DNA from: Cephalopachus bancanus
Taxonomy: Eukaryota > Chordata > Mammalia > Primates > Tarsiidae
Reading direction: 5' to 3'
Length of the DNA stretch: 64,000 nt
Assembly (NCBI GenBank): GCA_027257055.1
Contig: JAPVLO010000205.1
Location: 4,836,001 to 4,900,000, forward strand
Positions 1 through 13,838 of this stretch are shown in pieces. A program made the position numbers and the translations under genes. The notes under the pieces were generated by a model. That model was not told the origin of the DNA. It ran no database searches and saw only the letters and a list, made by a program, of their open reading frames with translations. The first letter of the stretch is position 1. The number at the start of each line of letters is the position of its first letter.

Positions 1-2105
1 GCATCTTCTCTTTCTTGAGTCTTATTCACTCTTTCCATTTATTCCGTAACCCCCATTGTATTCTGGGGCCAGTCAGTGATGACTTCCATTACTTGGGTCT
101 TGAAGTCTGATTTCTCAGGCATTTTCTCTTTGTTACACTAGGAATTACCTCAGTTGTTCCATTAGTTTGTCCTCATTTGTGACAGATCTCTTTCTTATCT
201 CTTTAGGTCCATTATTCAGTGGCAATGAGAGAGACTTTTACTTCTGATGTTTGCTCAGCCGTTTCTTCTTCCCTGATCAGGTTTCTAAAGTTGTTCTATT
301 TCTAAACAGGGCTGTGATTGGGAAGCTTTGCAATCTCTTGCAGTTTTGACAGTCAAATAAGGTGAAAGAAGGGAACTAGGACTCAGAAACTCCTTGTAAA
401 TCACAATGATTGTGGTATGGGTTCCCTGAGATCCATTCCCCACAAACACTCTATTTAACAATGCAATGGGTACATGTGTTTACTCCTTAATTCCAAGATA
501 TAGTAACAGCAATGAGGAGAACAGAGAAAAGCAGAATGAAATAAGATAGACACAAATTTAAAATAACAACAAAAAATAAAAAACACTGAAAAACAAAACA
601 GAAACCAAAGTCAAAAACCAACACATACATACACACAAACTAAAACCAAAACAGACTGGAAAAACAAACAAACAAACAAACAGAAATAGCAAGGAAAAAC
701 AGGAAAACTGAAAACACACACACACAAGCATAAAATGAAAAAAGAAAAGAGAAAAAAAAGAATTCAAATTGAACCCTCACACCTATATACACACACACAT
801 TAAACTGAAAAAAGAGAACAAAAAAACAAAACGAAACAAAAAACCTGAAAGATGAACACTCAATCATTCACAAACACATATAAATAGAAAACAAAAAATG
901 AAAGATGAAAGAAAAGAAAGAATTAGATAGGGGTGAATTCATATCAAACCCTCTCATATACATTCTTGCAGAAAGGGGAAAAAATAAAGAAGAAACCAAA
1001 AAAAAGAAACAAGAAAACAAACAAACAAATAAACAAACCCAAAACAAAGCAAAAATACCCTTCCATCTTGTGGCAGGTTCTGTAATTGTTCCTCTCAGCT
1101 GCTCACAGGCAAGCTCCTGCAGAGCTGCAGCCTCATTTACAATCTCCCCAGTATCCTACCTAGAAAAGAAGGAGTTGGCAGTGGGAGTGGATAGAGATTC
1201 AGTCCTCCTCTCCCACTCTTGTATTGTCAGGGGTATCCCATCTGGTGGAGACATGCGGGATTGTTTCTTCTCCAGGTGCTGGCAGGGGTGCCCCAGTCAG
1301 GCTTATCTTGGAGTAAAGTCCTTTTGTTGTGGCAGACCTCCAAACTCTGTCTGGATTCATCCTTCTTAGTTGTGCTGCAACCATGTGAGTCTGACTTCCA
1401 GAGGATTGCTGGGAAGTAGGGGGTTGGATCAGTCCCAGAGTCATCACTGATCTCTTTGTGTGTCTTCCTCATCCTTTTCTAGTCACACCCTTTGCCGCAT
1501 GGCTGAATAAGGGTAGGGGATGGAGTGCCGGAGACTCAGCACTCATCCAATTGCTCCAGAATTTGTGCTTTCAGGATATTCCCTTTGGGTCCTGATCAAT
1601 CCGTGAGTAGTTAACCCTAGTCACAGACATCAGGGGTGTTGGTCCGTGGTGAGCAAGTTGGAGTGCTTCCCTGCCCAGTTTCCAAGATAGTGACAGGATG
1701 CCTGTTTCTTCTTCTCCACTGGGGCTCTGCCTCGGGGCTCACTTGCTGTGCTCCCTTCACAGCCCTTGCTGCCAGTATCTGGTCAGGCGCTGCTGTGGTG
1801 AGTCAGAGCTTGGAGCCAGCAGTCACTCCCAGCAGCTTCTTCCCAGGAAGGGCTTTGATAAGTTTTTTACAAATGGTGCTCACCTTCTGTGCCCTGGGCA
1901 GCACTAGGGTTCAAACAGAGCAACAGCAGCACCAGCTGCTTCAATAAGAGTCCTGGCCACTTGCTCCCAAGTTCCCACTCAGCCAGCTACTCACATGCCC
2001 ACTTACTCACAGACAAATATGCAAATTTTTTAACACCATGCTCCCTCACTCACGCTGGGACTTGCGTGTCCAACTGGCTCTGCCACCATCTTCCCTTCTA
2101 TTGAC
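1..2105 (-). mobile_element. L1 LINE, 5' region (5'UTR, possibly start of ORF1), antisense, cut by window edge
   Basis: Read on the minus strand, this block starts at about 2105 with a motif around AGAAGGGAAGATGGTGGCAG, typical of the start of a mammalian L1 5'UTR. About 1 kb of relatively GC-rich leader follows (2100-1060), then an A-rich tract (1050-540) and lower-complexity sequence to position 1. The base composition is clearly different from the AT-rich DNA right of 2110. I could not identify an intact ORF1; any ORF1 and ORF2 would lie left of the window. The reading frames of 60-154 residues here are broken and I do not treat them as genes. An LTR-type origin is a less likely alternative. 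Confidence 0.6.
540..1045. repeat. A-rich low-complexity tract with AAAC/CA repeats
   Basis: Runs of AAAC, AAAAC and short CA blocks with almost no T on the plus strand. The tract lies inside the antisense L1 5' region, so in L1 orientation it is T-rich and follows the GC-rich leader. It produces spurious Phe/Cys/Val-rich reading frames on the minus strand. Confidence 0.8.
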
Positions 2106-2109
2106 ACCA

Positions 2110-5100
2110 TTTTAAATATCCAGAAAACTTTCCTCAAAATCACTACAGCACCTATATGCATAAATAAAGGCTAGAATTTAAATATAGAAGCTACAGAGAA
2201 GGAATCTCCCTTTTCTATATGAAAAAGTTCCAGACCTAGTTAATGCACACTATGTGGGTTTGGAAATTTGCTTGGTGAGATGACTTGCACATGTAGAAAA
2301 ATCTAATTACAGTTGCTAATTGAATTACAATGCTACTCAGAGAATTCCTTAACTCTTCAAGGGTTTTTCTTCTAAACATTTGGTTCTATATATCTCAAAT
2401 TATTTTATTTTTTTAAACAACTTTCTGATGCAGACTTTTGTTTGTTTGGTTTGGTTTAATATTTGGTGTTTACAATCATTCAAATGACTTTTGAGACATT
2501 TATATTAGACAGAATTCAAATGTATATATAAAATAATAACACTTTGTTTTGTAGTTAGAAAATAACTGTACTTTATTAGGTGTAAATTTTGTTCAAAATT
2601 GTGGTAAAATTTTATGTCAAGACACTAGCTGTACTAAGAGAGGGATAATTTAAACTAAACATTAATGAATACTAAACATTAACTAAAAAGTCTTTTTTAT
2701 AAGCAAGTGTGTAAAGCTAAGTTTAATAAAACATGACATTTAATTGTGTAAGAATAGGCATTTGAAAAAGTTTAATAAATATGTATTAATTTTATTGCAT
2801 TTTAGAAAAGCATAGCTTACACTTTTAGAATTTATTTTGAAGAAAATATTAATAAAAATATAGATGGCATATGGCATGACATATATAGGTTGGCCGAATT
2901 TTTGAAACTGATTTAGTATAGCATTTTATTTTCTAGATGAGGTAATTGAGCAGAAAAGTTAACAAATTTTTTTGAATCATACAATTTTAAGAAAGAGATT
3001 TAAATAAAATTAAAAACAAACATCTTATCTACCTAGAATAAATAAAAGTCACATTTTCTGTCAGTGTCATTAAGCCTTTACTAAAGACTTACATATGTCT
3101 CCTGTTATGAGATATTAAAAAGAATGATTTCCAACTTTTTTGGTTCACTTGGAGACAGTTCCAGCTTTAGAGACATTTAAAACTAGCATCGAATACCTTT
3201 ATTGGGACCTAGAACCATGTGGTACACTGAAGTTTCATCCACAGTCATACAAAGTTCTCTTATCAATATACTTTTAACACATTCTTCTATGTATCTAACG
3301 TTTTTGTTCTCAAGTTGTTTTATCTTTACAAAGCAGAAGGTTTACTTTGAAATGTTTTATGCTATCACCTTATGTAGTTTAAAATTATGTATTTTGACAG
3401 AATGTGGATTCTCTGTTTTGGACTCTACAAATTATGTACATTCTTATCTACTAGGAAAATCTGGAAAATGCATCCTCGGAGATCTTTACAACCAGAGATT
3501 CTGATTATTTTCGAGTTTTATAAAACCAATTAAAAAAACAGGGGAATTATGGAAGGGCTTTCGGGCAGAGACTGAGAATTTATAGTTTTAACAAGCTGAA
3601 AGCTAATTCTAGTGTTTTTGGACAATAAACCATGCCTTGAGAAAAACTTAATAATAAGTTATTAAATATAGAAGTAAGAAGTATACATGATTGAATCATA
3701 TTGAACTGTATTCAGTGCCATTTTCATTGTATTTTTCTGGGTAAAAAAGAACATGTTACTTCAACATCTATCATGAATTTTTTTTGTATTTTAAACATTT
3801 GCAAGAAACAAAACTAACAAAATTTAAAGAAAAATATCCACTAAAAGACATTCATGCTAAGTTCTCAGAACTCAATCTATGTATAGAATCTTAACAGGAA
3901 ATTCAGATGACAAGAAAATGAGAAACAATTTTGTCTTATTCCTTGTTAAATGGAAACAAAAGTCCAAGGTTAGTTCACTGCATCTGAGGTAAGAAGTTGC
4001 GTATGCAGTTGTCAAAGGTTCATTCTGCTTTCAGGTGAGGCTTTTCTATTTAAAAGGAGTAAGTTTAGCCAAGAGCAAAATATCCATCATTATATTTTCT
4101 CTAAAAACAAAAAAACTCTGAATATTTTCTTTTCCTTTATTGTACACGTGGAACAATGTGCTGCAATGACCTTTTCATTGTGTGAAATAGGTACAAAAAT
4201 TGAGTAATGAGTGTGAGCAAAGCACCATTTGTCAAAATAATCTTCAAAATCGTGCCTTCCTTCACACACATTCCTATGTAAAACAAGATAAAGGGAATTA
4301 AGTTATCTAGGTCAGCATCAGCCCAAATATACAGCTTGTTCTTTTATAATCAGCACAACCAGGCAACAACCTCCCATCCTTATCAGAATTTCACAAAGAA
4401 GTCCATTAGTGTGTCCTGTCACTCTGAAAACCATTTAGTCCTGAAAAGCGGCTTCTAAGTCCATGATGATGGATTTATGCCACACCTTTAGGAACATAGA
4501 TCTGTCATCCTTAGCTACCTTATAGTATTTCAAGAATGGGGCTGCCTTTTCTATTTTGTTCTAGTTAAGCTTTTAAATCCTTTGCTCAATATACTCACCT
4601 GTTCTCTAAATTTTAGAGAATTGGATACAAAAAAACCAAAACACTCTGGTGTTTTGTGCTCCCCAAGTATTTGTAAACAGTTCAAAGTTTTGTCATAATT
4701 ATTGTCTTTCTGTTATTCAAAATGAGAACTTAAAATTCAGAAAATGGAGGAAAAAAATAGAGACAACACAGCAGCCTTGATTGATGTAACTAGGTTAGAT
4801 TCTTCCATGGAGAAGGAAAGGCAATAAGATATCTACTTGCAAAAGTTGATTTTAACTGGGATGTCACACGAACAAAGAAAAATCCATTCCTTACATTGTC
4901 TTCATGACATTAATTTTCCATTAAAAAAGAAATATTTATTATTCAGTCTTAGGAGGTAGTTTTCCTCAGTCATCTCTCAAATTTTAGCATCACTCATCTG
5001 TTCCAATTGATGGTGATGTTAGGCTAGAAAAACATTAAAACAAATATTTTGAAGCTATTTTGATGTAGTCTAGCAGTACATTTTATTTCCTTCAGTAAAT

Positions 5101-8100
5101 TTAGCTTACTGTTTATTTAGAGTGATTTTTTTTTGTCATTATCTGTTGACACGATCTAGAGGATAGGGAGAGAAAAGAGAGATGACTTGGACAGTAGTTT
5201 GAACGTTAGCCTTTTCTATTACTAAAAAATTCAAGACGCTTTTACTTCTCTAGGAGATACTGCTTATTAAACATTTCCTGACTTTTAAAAAAAGCAAAAA
5301 AACACATTTATTTTATTCTGCACATTTGTGAATATCCTATACTGAATTGCACGTTTTTTACTGTTACAATTCATATATTCATTATTTTAGCAATTATCTA
5401 TTAAATTCTTAGTTTGTATGAGGTATGGGATATACGGGATACTCCCTGAGCTCAAAGTTTATAATCTCCTTAAAGAGGTGACATGCATACACCAAGCTTT
5501 AAGGGAAACAGCATTTATTAAATTAATCATTCTTGATTCCTATAATGTTTCTCTGACTTTCTAGGGCTTCGTCTAATTTTGAAATCAAATTGTTAAAATC
5601 ATACAGAATTGTCTGTGTGTGACAATTCCATTTGCAATTTTGTTTAATGTAAATATATATAGACAAAGACTGGAAAGGAAGCTATAACAAATATTATGGT
5701 GATTTTATTTTCAAATCTTAATATTGTTATCTTTCTAAATATGTTTTTTTAAAAAGTAGACCATGTAAGGGTATTGATATCTCTCTCAATAAGGGAAGAC
5801 CAAATGATTACTGAAGTGACATAGTTTGTGATTACTTGATACAAATAGAATGACTCTCAAAACAGTACTTTGTAATAGACATGGTACTGAGAATAAAAGA
5901 GAAAAATGAGTAGAATGAATAGCACTACACCTGACTTATTATAAGTACACAATAAATGTTAGACCTAATAACTGTTACTGATATTATTTGGTCCATAAAA
6001 TTCTGATTTCCTAAGTGAAAGGACACAATTCAGCTTAGTTTGCCTTTTGTTTTCTGTCATGGAAAATAGAGGGACAAATCTGAAATATAACAGTTATGCT
6101 TGTACATTAAAATTCACCACATCATTATAATGAGGGGAAATAAAATTATACTCAGTAGAAACCCTCTTAGTCTTATCATAATGGAAAGCCCAGCCTTTTC
6201 ATTTTATTCTTTTCAATGCATAGACATATACTAGGATCCACTCTCTCTTTGGAGATCTTGGGCTATTTCCTTTTTCTATATGGCTCTTGGAAACAGCTAA
6301 ATAATTTTATTGAGACTGAGGTTGCCCTTAAATTTACACTAGAACTTGGTCTGATTTCTCTACCTGCCTACTAAGAACTCAATACTCATTTGATTGTTAA
6401 GATGCTGAGCAGTCTTTTCAATGTACATCCAAGTAGACTAGTAGAAGTATACACCCATAAAGCTGACGGCAGAGAATTTCAAAGGATCTTTGTGCTAGAA
6501 ATATTATCTCCTACCAAAAATCCTTCATTCACTAGCCTGTTATGGCAAAGAGACATATCCATTTTATTTATAATTGTACTTCTAAGGTCTAACTCAGTAT
6601 TTAACCAAAGAGGCCTTCAATAATTGTTAAATCAACCAATTAATCAATTATTAATTTAAAAATCTCAGACACAAAGGGAAAAAGACTTTAATAATCTTTG
6701 AATGTATGAACTCAATGTTAAGGAAGCATTAAGTAAACATTGTGTAATGTTTCTCTGTGTTAATTTGTTCTTTCTGTATCAGTGTGGAAATCCCTCATTA
6801 CAGAAAGTCAAGCATGCAACTGATGTTTGGTCAAGAGATTTTGAATCTCACAGCACACTGAACTAAAGAATTCAATAGCAGTTCAGTAGGTAACTTAGCT
6901 TTAATACAAGAATAAGTAAAATTATTATATTCTTTATTTTTTAAAAGACAAAAAGTTTAAAATAGTTTTGCATATATGAAAATTCAAGGACACTGTTTTC
7001 TTTTTCAGTTTACTGATCCTGAATTTTCTTAGGGAATTCATGATTCCAGACTGCATTCAGGGAACTAGCATCTCAAGTTAGGGAAACTCCCAAAGCCATC
7101 ATTATCCCCATTCTGTGATAATGCTACTTTTCCAAAGCAAACTCAAGGTTAAATTGACAGGGATAAAAACAGAGTTCTGGTGGAACATTTGCAGGAGTAT
7201 TAGGAATTCCTTACACTTGGTTGCCTATTGATTGATCTCTGAGGATCTCAAGTTTGTTTTCCTATAAAGCTTGATGGAGAAGTCTAACCTCTTCCATCTT
7301 AGATATCTTCCAGAGACAGAATTTAAATCATAAACACTCCAGTTCATAATATTTTTCTCAAAGGGTAACTTCTGCCTCCTGGCCAGTTTAGTGATCAAAT
7401 ACTAAAGGTTATTTTTCACTTTTCTTGTCTTGACAAAAAAATGAATAATTATAATTATCTGATTTTAAACACTGCTGCAGCATAAGGCAACTGAATTTTA
7501 AAATTTTGTCATGTAGCAATATCTTATAAAAAGTGTAATTTTTCATTACAATAATTTTTAATTGATTTTAAGGATACCAACTAGAATGAATATATTCTAG
7601 AATGATAATAAATGTCTGTTTTGAACATTCAACCTTAGAGATATTTATTTCCTTCCTTTTTTTAACAGTAAAAACTCATTTATTAATTCATCATGTTAAG
7701 ATGTCTTCAGAGCTCCTTACCTGTGTGCTGCTCAACCATACCCAAATGATCTTTTTCCTGTTTTTTTAAATGATGTCATTATCGCCTCTTGATTATGCAT
7801 ATATTACTTGCACGTTTTATTTCAGATCCAGAAACTATATAGTTGGTCAATCAAATTCATCAATGAATATTAGAGGGCTCTAACAGTACCCAGGTGGTAG
7901 GGAGAATTAGTGCAGTATTAAAACAGAAGAACAAAAATGTAGTCTGCTTATTTTTCTGATCCAATAATTGAAATGCTTTATAGCAGAGGTCAAATAAATT
8001 ATGTACTTCTGAGTCTATCATTGCAAATAGATAATATGAGAGTATTGTACTTATAGAAAGATAAGGCTGTAGTTCTTAATAAGAGTCATAATGCCTGCTG

Positions 8101-9120
8101 AAGACTTTTTAATAGTTATTATGTAAATAACATTACTCCTACATATTTTTGTTAATAGGAAAAGAGTATTGAGAACAAACTTGTCTGTCAAATAATCAGG
8201 TGGAATGATAAAATTAATGTGATGTTAAAATATTGTATGAAATGTATATTTTTATGTGATATCTTAATATATAGGATCATAAACAATAACCTTTTTAAAG
8301 GACTTAAAATGTTCTTTTAAAGATAAAATTGGAGAAGTGATTTAAATAATGTGACTAAATAGTGTATAAGGAATTCATTGTCTATACATTTTTTCAAAAA
8401 GAGTATTGGAAAATGTATACGATGATCTTTTAAAAAGTCTATATACTTAACAACATTTTCAGTTTTTAGTATGAGCTGGTAATGTTCTTAGAATACATAT
8501 CATTTAGTAAGGATTAGTGCCAGCTGGGGTAGATGAAGGCTTGGTAATAATCCTTACAAAATGCCCCAATTCAATTACTCTTGCTTAAATGACTTTGCTT
8601 GGACATATTTGGTGGGGTAGAGTTTTATTTTAAAAGAAAGGTGAGAATTTTCTTCTTTAGTTCCCCTCTTGAAATAGTCTGCTAGATTGATGGAGCCTCA
8701 ATTAGGGCTCATCAGAATCTGTGAACGCTGCAATATGATTTGATTATAGTTCTAAAATATCAAGCAACACAGACAAGAATACCATTTAGCCAGGTGTGGT
8801 TTATACATATTTGAATGAAAAATATTTTCTTCAAAACTTAAGATAATGTATTTTGTACAGAAAGCATACTTTATAAATCTTAGGGAGCAAGATGGTTAAA
8901 CATTATATAACTGTAAATGACTTTAGTAAAATATTGTTTGTTAAAGGGACATTAGTAACAATACCTTTAAAAATGAGAAAATATCAGATAGTGGCTTTCT
9001 CATTCTGCTTATTCAAGTGTCCAGACCTATATTAAAGATTTTGAGTTAGAAAAACACTTTGTTAAATAAAATGAGACATTTTACTTACTGTAAGAGGTTT
9101 TATAGCCTTCAACCACATTA
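2110..9120. other. Mostly unique AT-rich intergenic DNA
   Basis: No gene-like reading frame, RNA gene or clear repeat was recognised. A weak MIR-like tail (ACACAATAAATGTTAGACC) is visible near 5945, too degraded to call. The stretch at about 4130-4520 is less AT-rich and has no repeat signature; it could be constrained non-coding DNA, but one sequence cannot show that. The reading frames at 3202-3504 and 6390-6623 match no family I know and have no supporting splice or promoter context. Confidence 0.6.
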
Positions 9121-9125
9121 ATATA

Positions 9126-9647
9126 CAGGCATACTTTGGAGATACTGTGGGTTCAGTTCCAGACCACCACAGAAAAGTAAATATCACAATAGCACAAGTC
9201 AACAAAATTTGTGGTTTCCCAGTACATATGAAAGTTGTGTTTAAGCTATAGGTAGTCTATTAACCATGCAATCTCATTATGTCTAAAAAATGTGGTGGGT
9301 GGAACAGTCAGAACATGTACAGCCTTCATTAATTAAATATGCCGTATTATGTGGATTTGGTCTGTAGCATCTCCAAATTATAATAGTAACAACAAAGATC
9401 ACTGCTGATCACAGATTACCATAACAGATATAATAGTAATGAAACGTTTTAAACATTGCAAGAATTACCAAAATCGGGCAGAGAAACAGGAAGTCAGCAC
9501 ATGTTGTTGGAAAAGTAGGTACAATAGACTTGTTAGATGCAGGATTGCTATAAACCTTCAATTGGTAAAAACAAACAAACACACACACAAAGAAACAGTA
9601 TCTTTGAACTATAATCAAGTAAAACACCATAAAATGAGGTATGCCGG
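9126..9647 (-). mobile_element. Internally deleted Tigger1-type DNA transposon (pogo/Tc1-mariner superfamily)
   Basis: The left end reads CAGGCATACTTTGGAGATAC followed by a GGTTCAGTTCCAGACCACC-like block. The right end contains the matching inverted end GAGGTATGCCGG. TA dinucleotides flank both ends (9124-9125 and 9648-9649), the target duplication of this superfamily. The right half (about 9390-9560) matches the untranslated end of Tigger1 as I remember it: 'aacagatataatagtaatg' and 'aagtcagcacatgttgttgg'. The transposase gene is absent, so this is a non-autonomous copy of about 520 bp. The two reading frames of 83 and 87 residues across 9409-9702 are chance frames in the element. Strand follows the usual Tigger1 consensus orientation and is tentative. 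Confidence 0.85.
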
Positions 9648-9654
9648 TACCTGT

Positions 9655-12600
9655 CTTCAAGAATATTTAAGAAGAAATTTCACATTTGACCAGAATCCTT
9701 AAATGTGACATATTTTTACCTTGATGTTATTTTAGATTAAAAAAAAAAAAACTAAAAACCTTTGGAATCACCAATCTGTGTATTATTGCTTCCATTTTAT
9801 AATTATTCCCATCTTCAACTTCTTTTCTGTATTTAACATAAATAACTGTGCATGTGATTATTGTATAAAGCCATGTAAACCTATGGTACCCTTATGATGG
9901 TGTTTTGTTGTGTTGTTCTTATTTTCATTATTTCTGTTTCCCTGTGCTATTTTCCATCCTGGAGGTTTCAACACTCCTGAGTGATAGTAAAGAGAGAAAG
10001 TCCAGCAACACAATGTCTGGGTGGCTTGGCATCCCTCCGCAGGCTATCCAGAAAACAAATTTCCTCTTTTCCTCAACTCAGTGTACTTGATTTCTGGGGC
10101 TTATTTTCACAGAGCTCGACGCCTGGTAGGTAGAACAGGCAAGACATTAGAGATTTGTAGGGCTTTGTTTTTTGTTCTTTTGTTGTTCGTGTTTTGTTTG
10201 GTTTTGCTTACTCAGAATCAATGAATGATAGTAGAGGCAGCAGCAGCAGGTCAGAGAAGTTCTCTTAAGGGTTCAGGTTCTAACATTTAACATGTAGAAA
10301 TCATGTTCATCGTCACTGTGTCATACATTGTGCAGCAAACTCTTCTCAACCTCTTCAAAACATCTTCTCCCTAGTTTGAGTCACCTGGACCTTGATTTTC
10401 ATCTCTGCTTCTAATTGCATGATGATTTCAATATTGCAGTGTTATTATTAGATGGTGGTTGTAGGACCAGTTTTCAGAGCTACTGCAAAGTGAAGTCGAG
10501 ACAGTGCAGTTCTGAGTAAGAGCTTTGCTTATTAAGATTTCTCCAATATTTCTTGGCAACCATGTTCTTTATGAAAATGAATATAGGCAAAACCTTTCCA
10601 AAGTGCTCCCTGTTTTCTTTACTTATTTTCTTACTCGCTCCCTCTAAAATCTAACTCTGTCCTCAAGTTGTGGCTGAACTACACATTTTCAAGTTTTCTA
10701 ACTCATTTTCCTTATTCTTTTCCACTCTCTTATATACTACATTCCCTCATTGATGATTACGTCCCATTTGATGCTACACTATTCCTCTATATCTATTTTC
10801 CAGTGCTTAACAAAAAGAATAGTGTATAATAGACCCTTTATACATGCTAGTTGAATGAATAAACAGAATCAATTTGTAAATGAATGAATGTGATACTATC
10901 TATGGAACCTAGAGTTTGAAGGTATATGATGCAACCTGTAGAGAGAATGATTTTTGTAAAAAGAAATTATATGAAAATAATTGTTATTTCCATTTAAATT
11001 TTGGCTATAATCAAAATTGAGTCAAATATAATTATTTTTAATTGATATAATGGAATCTTTGAGTGCATTTGATTTAAAGTATATTTTACTAAAAATAAGT
11101 TCCTTTATTATAAGATTTCTGTCCTATTTTTATAAATATGATAAGAATCATCTGTAAGTTTTATAATATAGCGCAAGCATTGCATATTATATATATAATT
11201 ATATTGTGATAATTACTTTTAATTTATTAGTAGATATTAGAATTGCAATTCTAACAGCAAATTTATGTGAACCAAAGATTTGCTGAGACAACTTTTCTGT
11301 GAGTCAGTTCTTCCCCCATTGTACAAAATGCTAGTGAATTAGTACAGCATATGTATTAGCTGACCAGATTCAAGCACAGTATAGTTAATTCATCTTAAAA
11401 TGAGTTTATAGTTTTTGAGAACCTCAATTTCTGATGCTCAAGTTTTAATGATCTGAAATGTAGTTTGACAATAAAATAAATTAAATTATACTGGGCTTCA
11501 AAAAAGAATGCTATAGAAATATTTATTATTCTTATGCTATCTACAGAACACTATGTGTTCGGTAAATGTTAAATAGAAAAGTCTTTCACATTTTACTTTT
11601 GTTTTGTTACTTCACTTTTATCTGACGGGCAAAGAAGAGTGTGTTTACATTGTAAGATCTTGCAGAGATTCTCTGTGCATTTACAGCTTTTGCATTTCAA
11701 ATCTCCGTTTTATGTTGTATCTGGGTTGTAATGTCTCCATTATATCTGCCTTTTTAAAACACTCTTATATGGAAAGAGAAAAGCAATGAGTACAAGAATG
11801 CTGGGAAATTGTCTATTGATTTGAGAACTAAACTCTGCTCTTATATATGGCTCCAATGTTAATGTAATGAGTTGACTATAATAATACTGTCTACAAAGCA
11901 TTTTTCTCATTTTAAAAACCAGTTTGTATAATGTATTTTTATTTGTAGAAGTGTAGAATTCTTAGGATCTGAGCTCAAGCTCAAGTACATATTTACTTTG
12001 TACGAGTCATAAAAATAGTACTTAACTTTCATTCTCATCTAAGATTTTTATTTCAATTTTAGTCATTGATTTATATGTAAAATCATAGGAAATAAAAACT
12101 CATGAAAAATAACTTTAAAAACATAATATATACATATACACATCTTAATTGAGGTTTGGTTTAAATAGAACGTTATTTTGTTTAATGTAGTCCTAGAAAA
12201 ATATTGGAATGGTATTTCATAATGTTAATGTTATGTGTAACTCGGCCTTCTGGTACTCAAGTGATCTATGTAATATCTGCAGTTTAAAACTGTCATTTCT
12301 TCAAATTATTGACTCAAATGTACATAATGAATGCGTTTATTAGAAATACAGCATCATAGAATGTAATGAGGGATTGAGAAGAGATTTGGGGGGTACAATT
12401 ACTTAATTATATATCTAGTAAAAATTAATTATTCATATAATTATCTGGTTATTCTAGAAGCCCATAAACTTTGGAGTTTACCTGGTCACTCAGCCTAGGG
12501 TTAAAATAAACTTTCAACCCCTTTCTCCTGACAATCACACTTTCTAAACCTCAACTGGCTTAGAAAGTTTATTAATGATAGAAGTGTGATACTGCTGGTG

Positions 12601-13009
12601 GTATGTGGTGATATTCTTAGGGGTAGGGGAGAAAAGAACTAACCTCTTTCAATAAATAAATGCTTAAATTTACACACCACATAATTATTTGGATTACTGC
12701 AGTGCACAGTAGTTACATACAAAATAGAATACATATATTTGGAATATAGAACAAATTATAATATTCATATGTGACATTCTGATGAACATTTTCATTACTC
12801 AAGTTTTTTATGCCTCAAACAATTTTATAACACATTTCTCTTGCACCTTTTATCTAGCTTCTTCCAGCCATATAGTAATCCATTTATCAGCTCGATTTAA
12901 TGCAAATAAAGCAAACATTTCTTACCTATTAGGTTACTCAAAAAGAAATAAATGAAAATTCACATAAACTGGTAAATATTATCTGTATATAAGCAGAGAT
13001 ACACATTTT
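9655..13009. other. Unique AT-rich DNA, possible ancient MIR/L2 remnant near 10.8 kb
   Basis: No genes recognised. Around 10800-10890 the string GCTAGTTGAATGAATAAAC followed by GAATGAATG resembles the 3' tail of MIR/L2-type repeats but is too short for a firm call. Short reading frames (for example 9905-10224, 11604-11789) have no recognisable domains. Confidence 0.5.
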
Positions 13010-13017
13010 AAGAATAC

Positions 13018-13306
13018 TTTTTTTTTTTTTTTGAGTTGGAGTTTCACTCTGTCGCCCAGACTGGAGTGCAGTGACCGCTCCCGGCCACCGCAGCCTCGAC
13101 CTGCTGGGCTCCGGCGATCCTTCCGCGTCAGCCTTCCGAGTAGCCAGAATTACAGGCGCACGCTACCACGCCCAGCTAATTTTTTGATTTATTGTAGAGA
13201 TGAGGTCTCGCCTGCCCAAGTGGGTCTCGAACCCGCGGGATCAGGCAATCCACTCATCTCAGCCTCCCAAAGGCGCAGGATTACAGGCTGAGCCACCGAG
13301 CCCGGC
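13018..13306 (-). mobile_element. Alu SINE, full-length dimer, lineage-specific subfamily
   Basis: A T-run at 13018-13032 is the antisense poly(A) tail. A complete dimeric Alu follows on the minus strand, ending at the antisense GCCGGGC 5' end. The linker is of the lineage-specific CTACAATAAATCAAAA type and the 3' end GACTCCAACTC-like. It is flanked by an 8-bp target-site duplication AAGAATAC at 13010-13017 and 13307-13314, so both insertion boundaries are intact. The 86-residue plus-strand frame across 13031-13291 is a translation of Alu, not a gene. Confidence 0.93.
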
Positions 13307-13673
13307 AAGAATACATTTTTTGTATGTTGATTGTGCTCTGTTTTTTATTCTTCTCTTCCTTGGTCTTTATTTGTGATCACCTTAGAATCAAAACTGGATT
13401 GCTTTACTGAATATTAGTGAAATGCGAGTAAACCAATATGTTTTAGATGGCCTGAACAGATTCTTCATCACTCCCTTGGGGAAAATATGTTGCTTATTTT
13501 ATTTAGATAAACTTTTGGACATAGAGACATGTTCAAGAGGGAGTAATTTTGAACATTTAAGTGGTAAACTTTCTCTTATGCATCTGTTATGTGAATTTCA
13601 GCAAATACCTTCACCATTATGAATAAGCAGAGGTCATTAAAAGTGTTGCACATTCATTTTCAGTTTTAAAATG

Positions 13674-13765
13674 TGTGAGTACCTATTATGTACCAGGCAC
13701 TGTATTTGACACTAAAGATACAGAATGAAGACAATGGACATGTTCTCCAGATACAAGTAGCTGAG
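13674..13765 (+). repeat. MIR/MIR3-like ancient SINE fragment
   Basis: The string ACCTATTATGTACCAGGCAC followed by a degraded 'gacactaaagatacagaatgaagac' matches the conserved core of mammalian-wide interspersed repeats (TACTATGTGCCAGGCACT). Divergence is high, as expected of an element older than the primate radiation. Confidence 0.65.
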
Positions 13766-13838
13766 TAAGCTAAATAGAGAGAAGTCCTAAGTGAGTCACA
13801 ATGTTGTTTATCTGCTTTCTGAATAAGAAGTATGCAGC

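Noticed and set aside
905..1369. 154-codon plus-strand frame, the longest in the window
   Set aside because: It runs from the A-rich tract into antisense L1 leader; Lys/Asn/Thr-rich composition then shifts with base composition. No gene context.
2885..2915. Possible MADE1/Hsmar1 end ('ataggttggccgaattttt')
   Set aside because: Only about 12 bases resemble the TTAGGTTGGTGCAAAAGTAA end and no partner end follows.
4130..4520. Candidate conserved non-coding element
   Set aside because: Less AT-rich and repeat-free, but constraint cannot be judged from a single sequence.
8660..8830. Candidate enhancer-like unique block
   Set aside because: No recognisable motif cluster; would need cross-species alignment.
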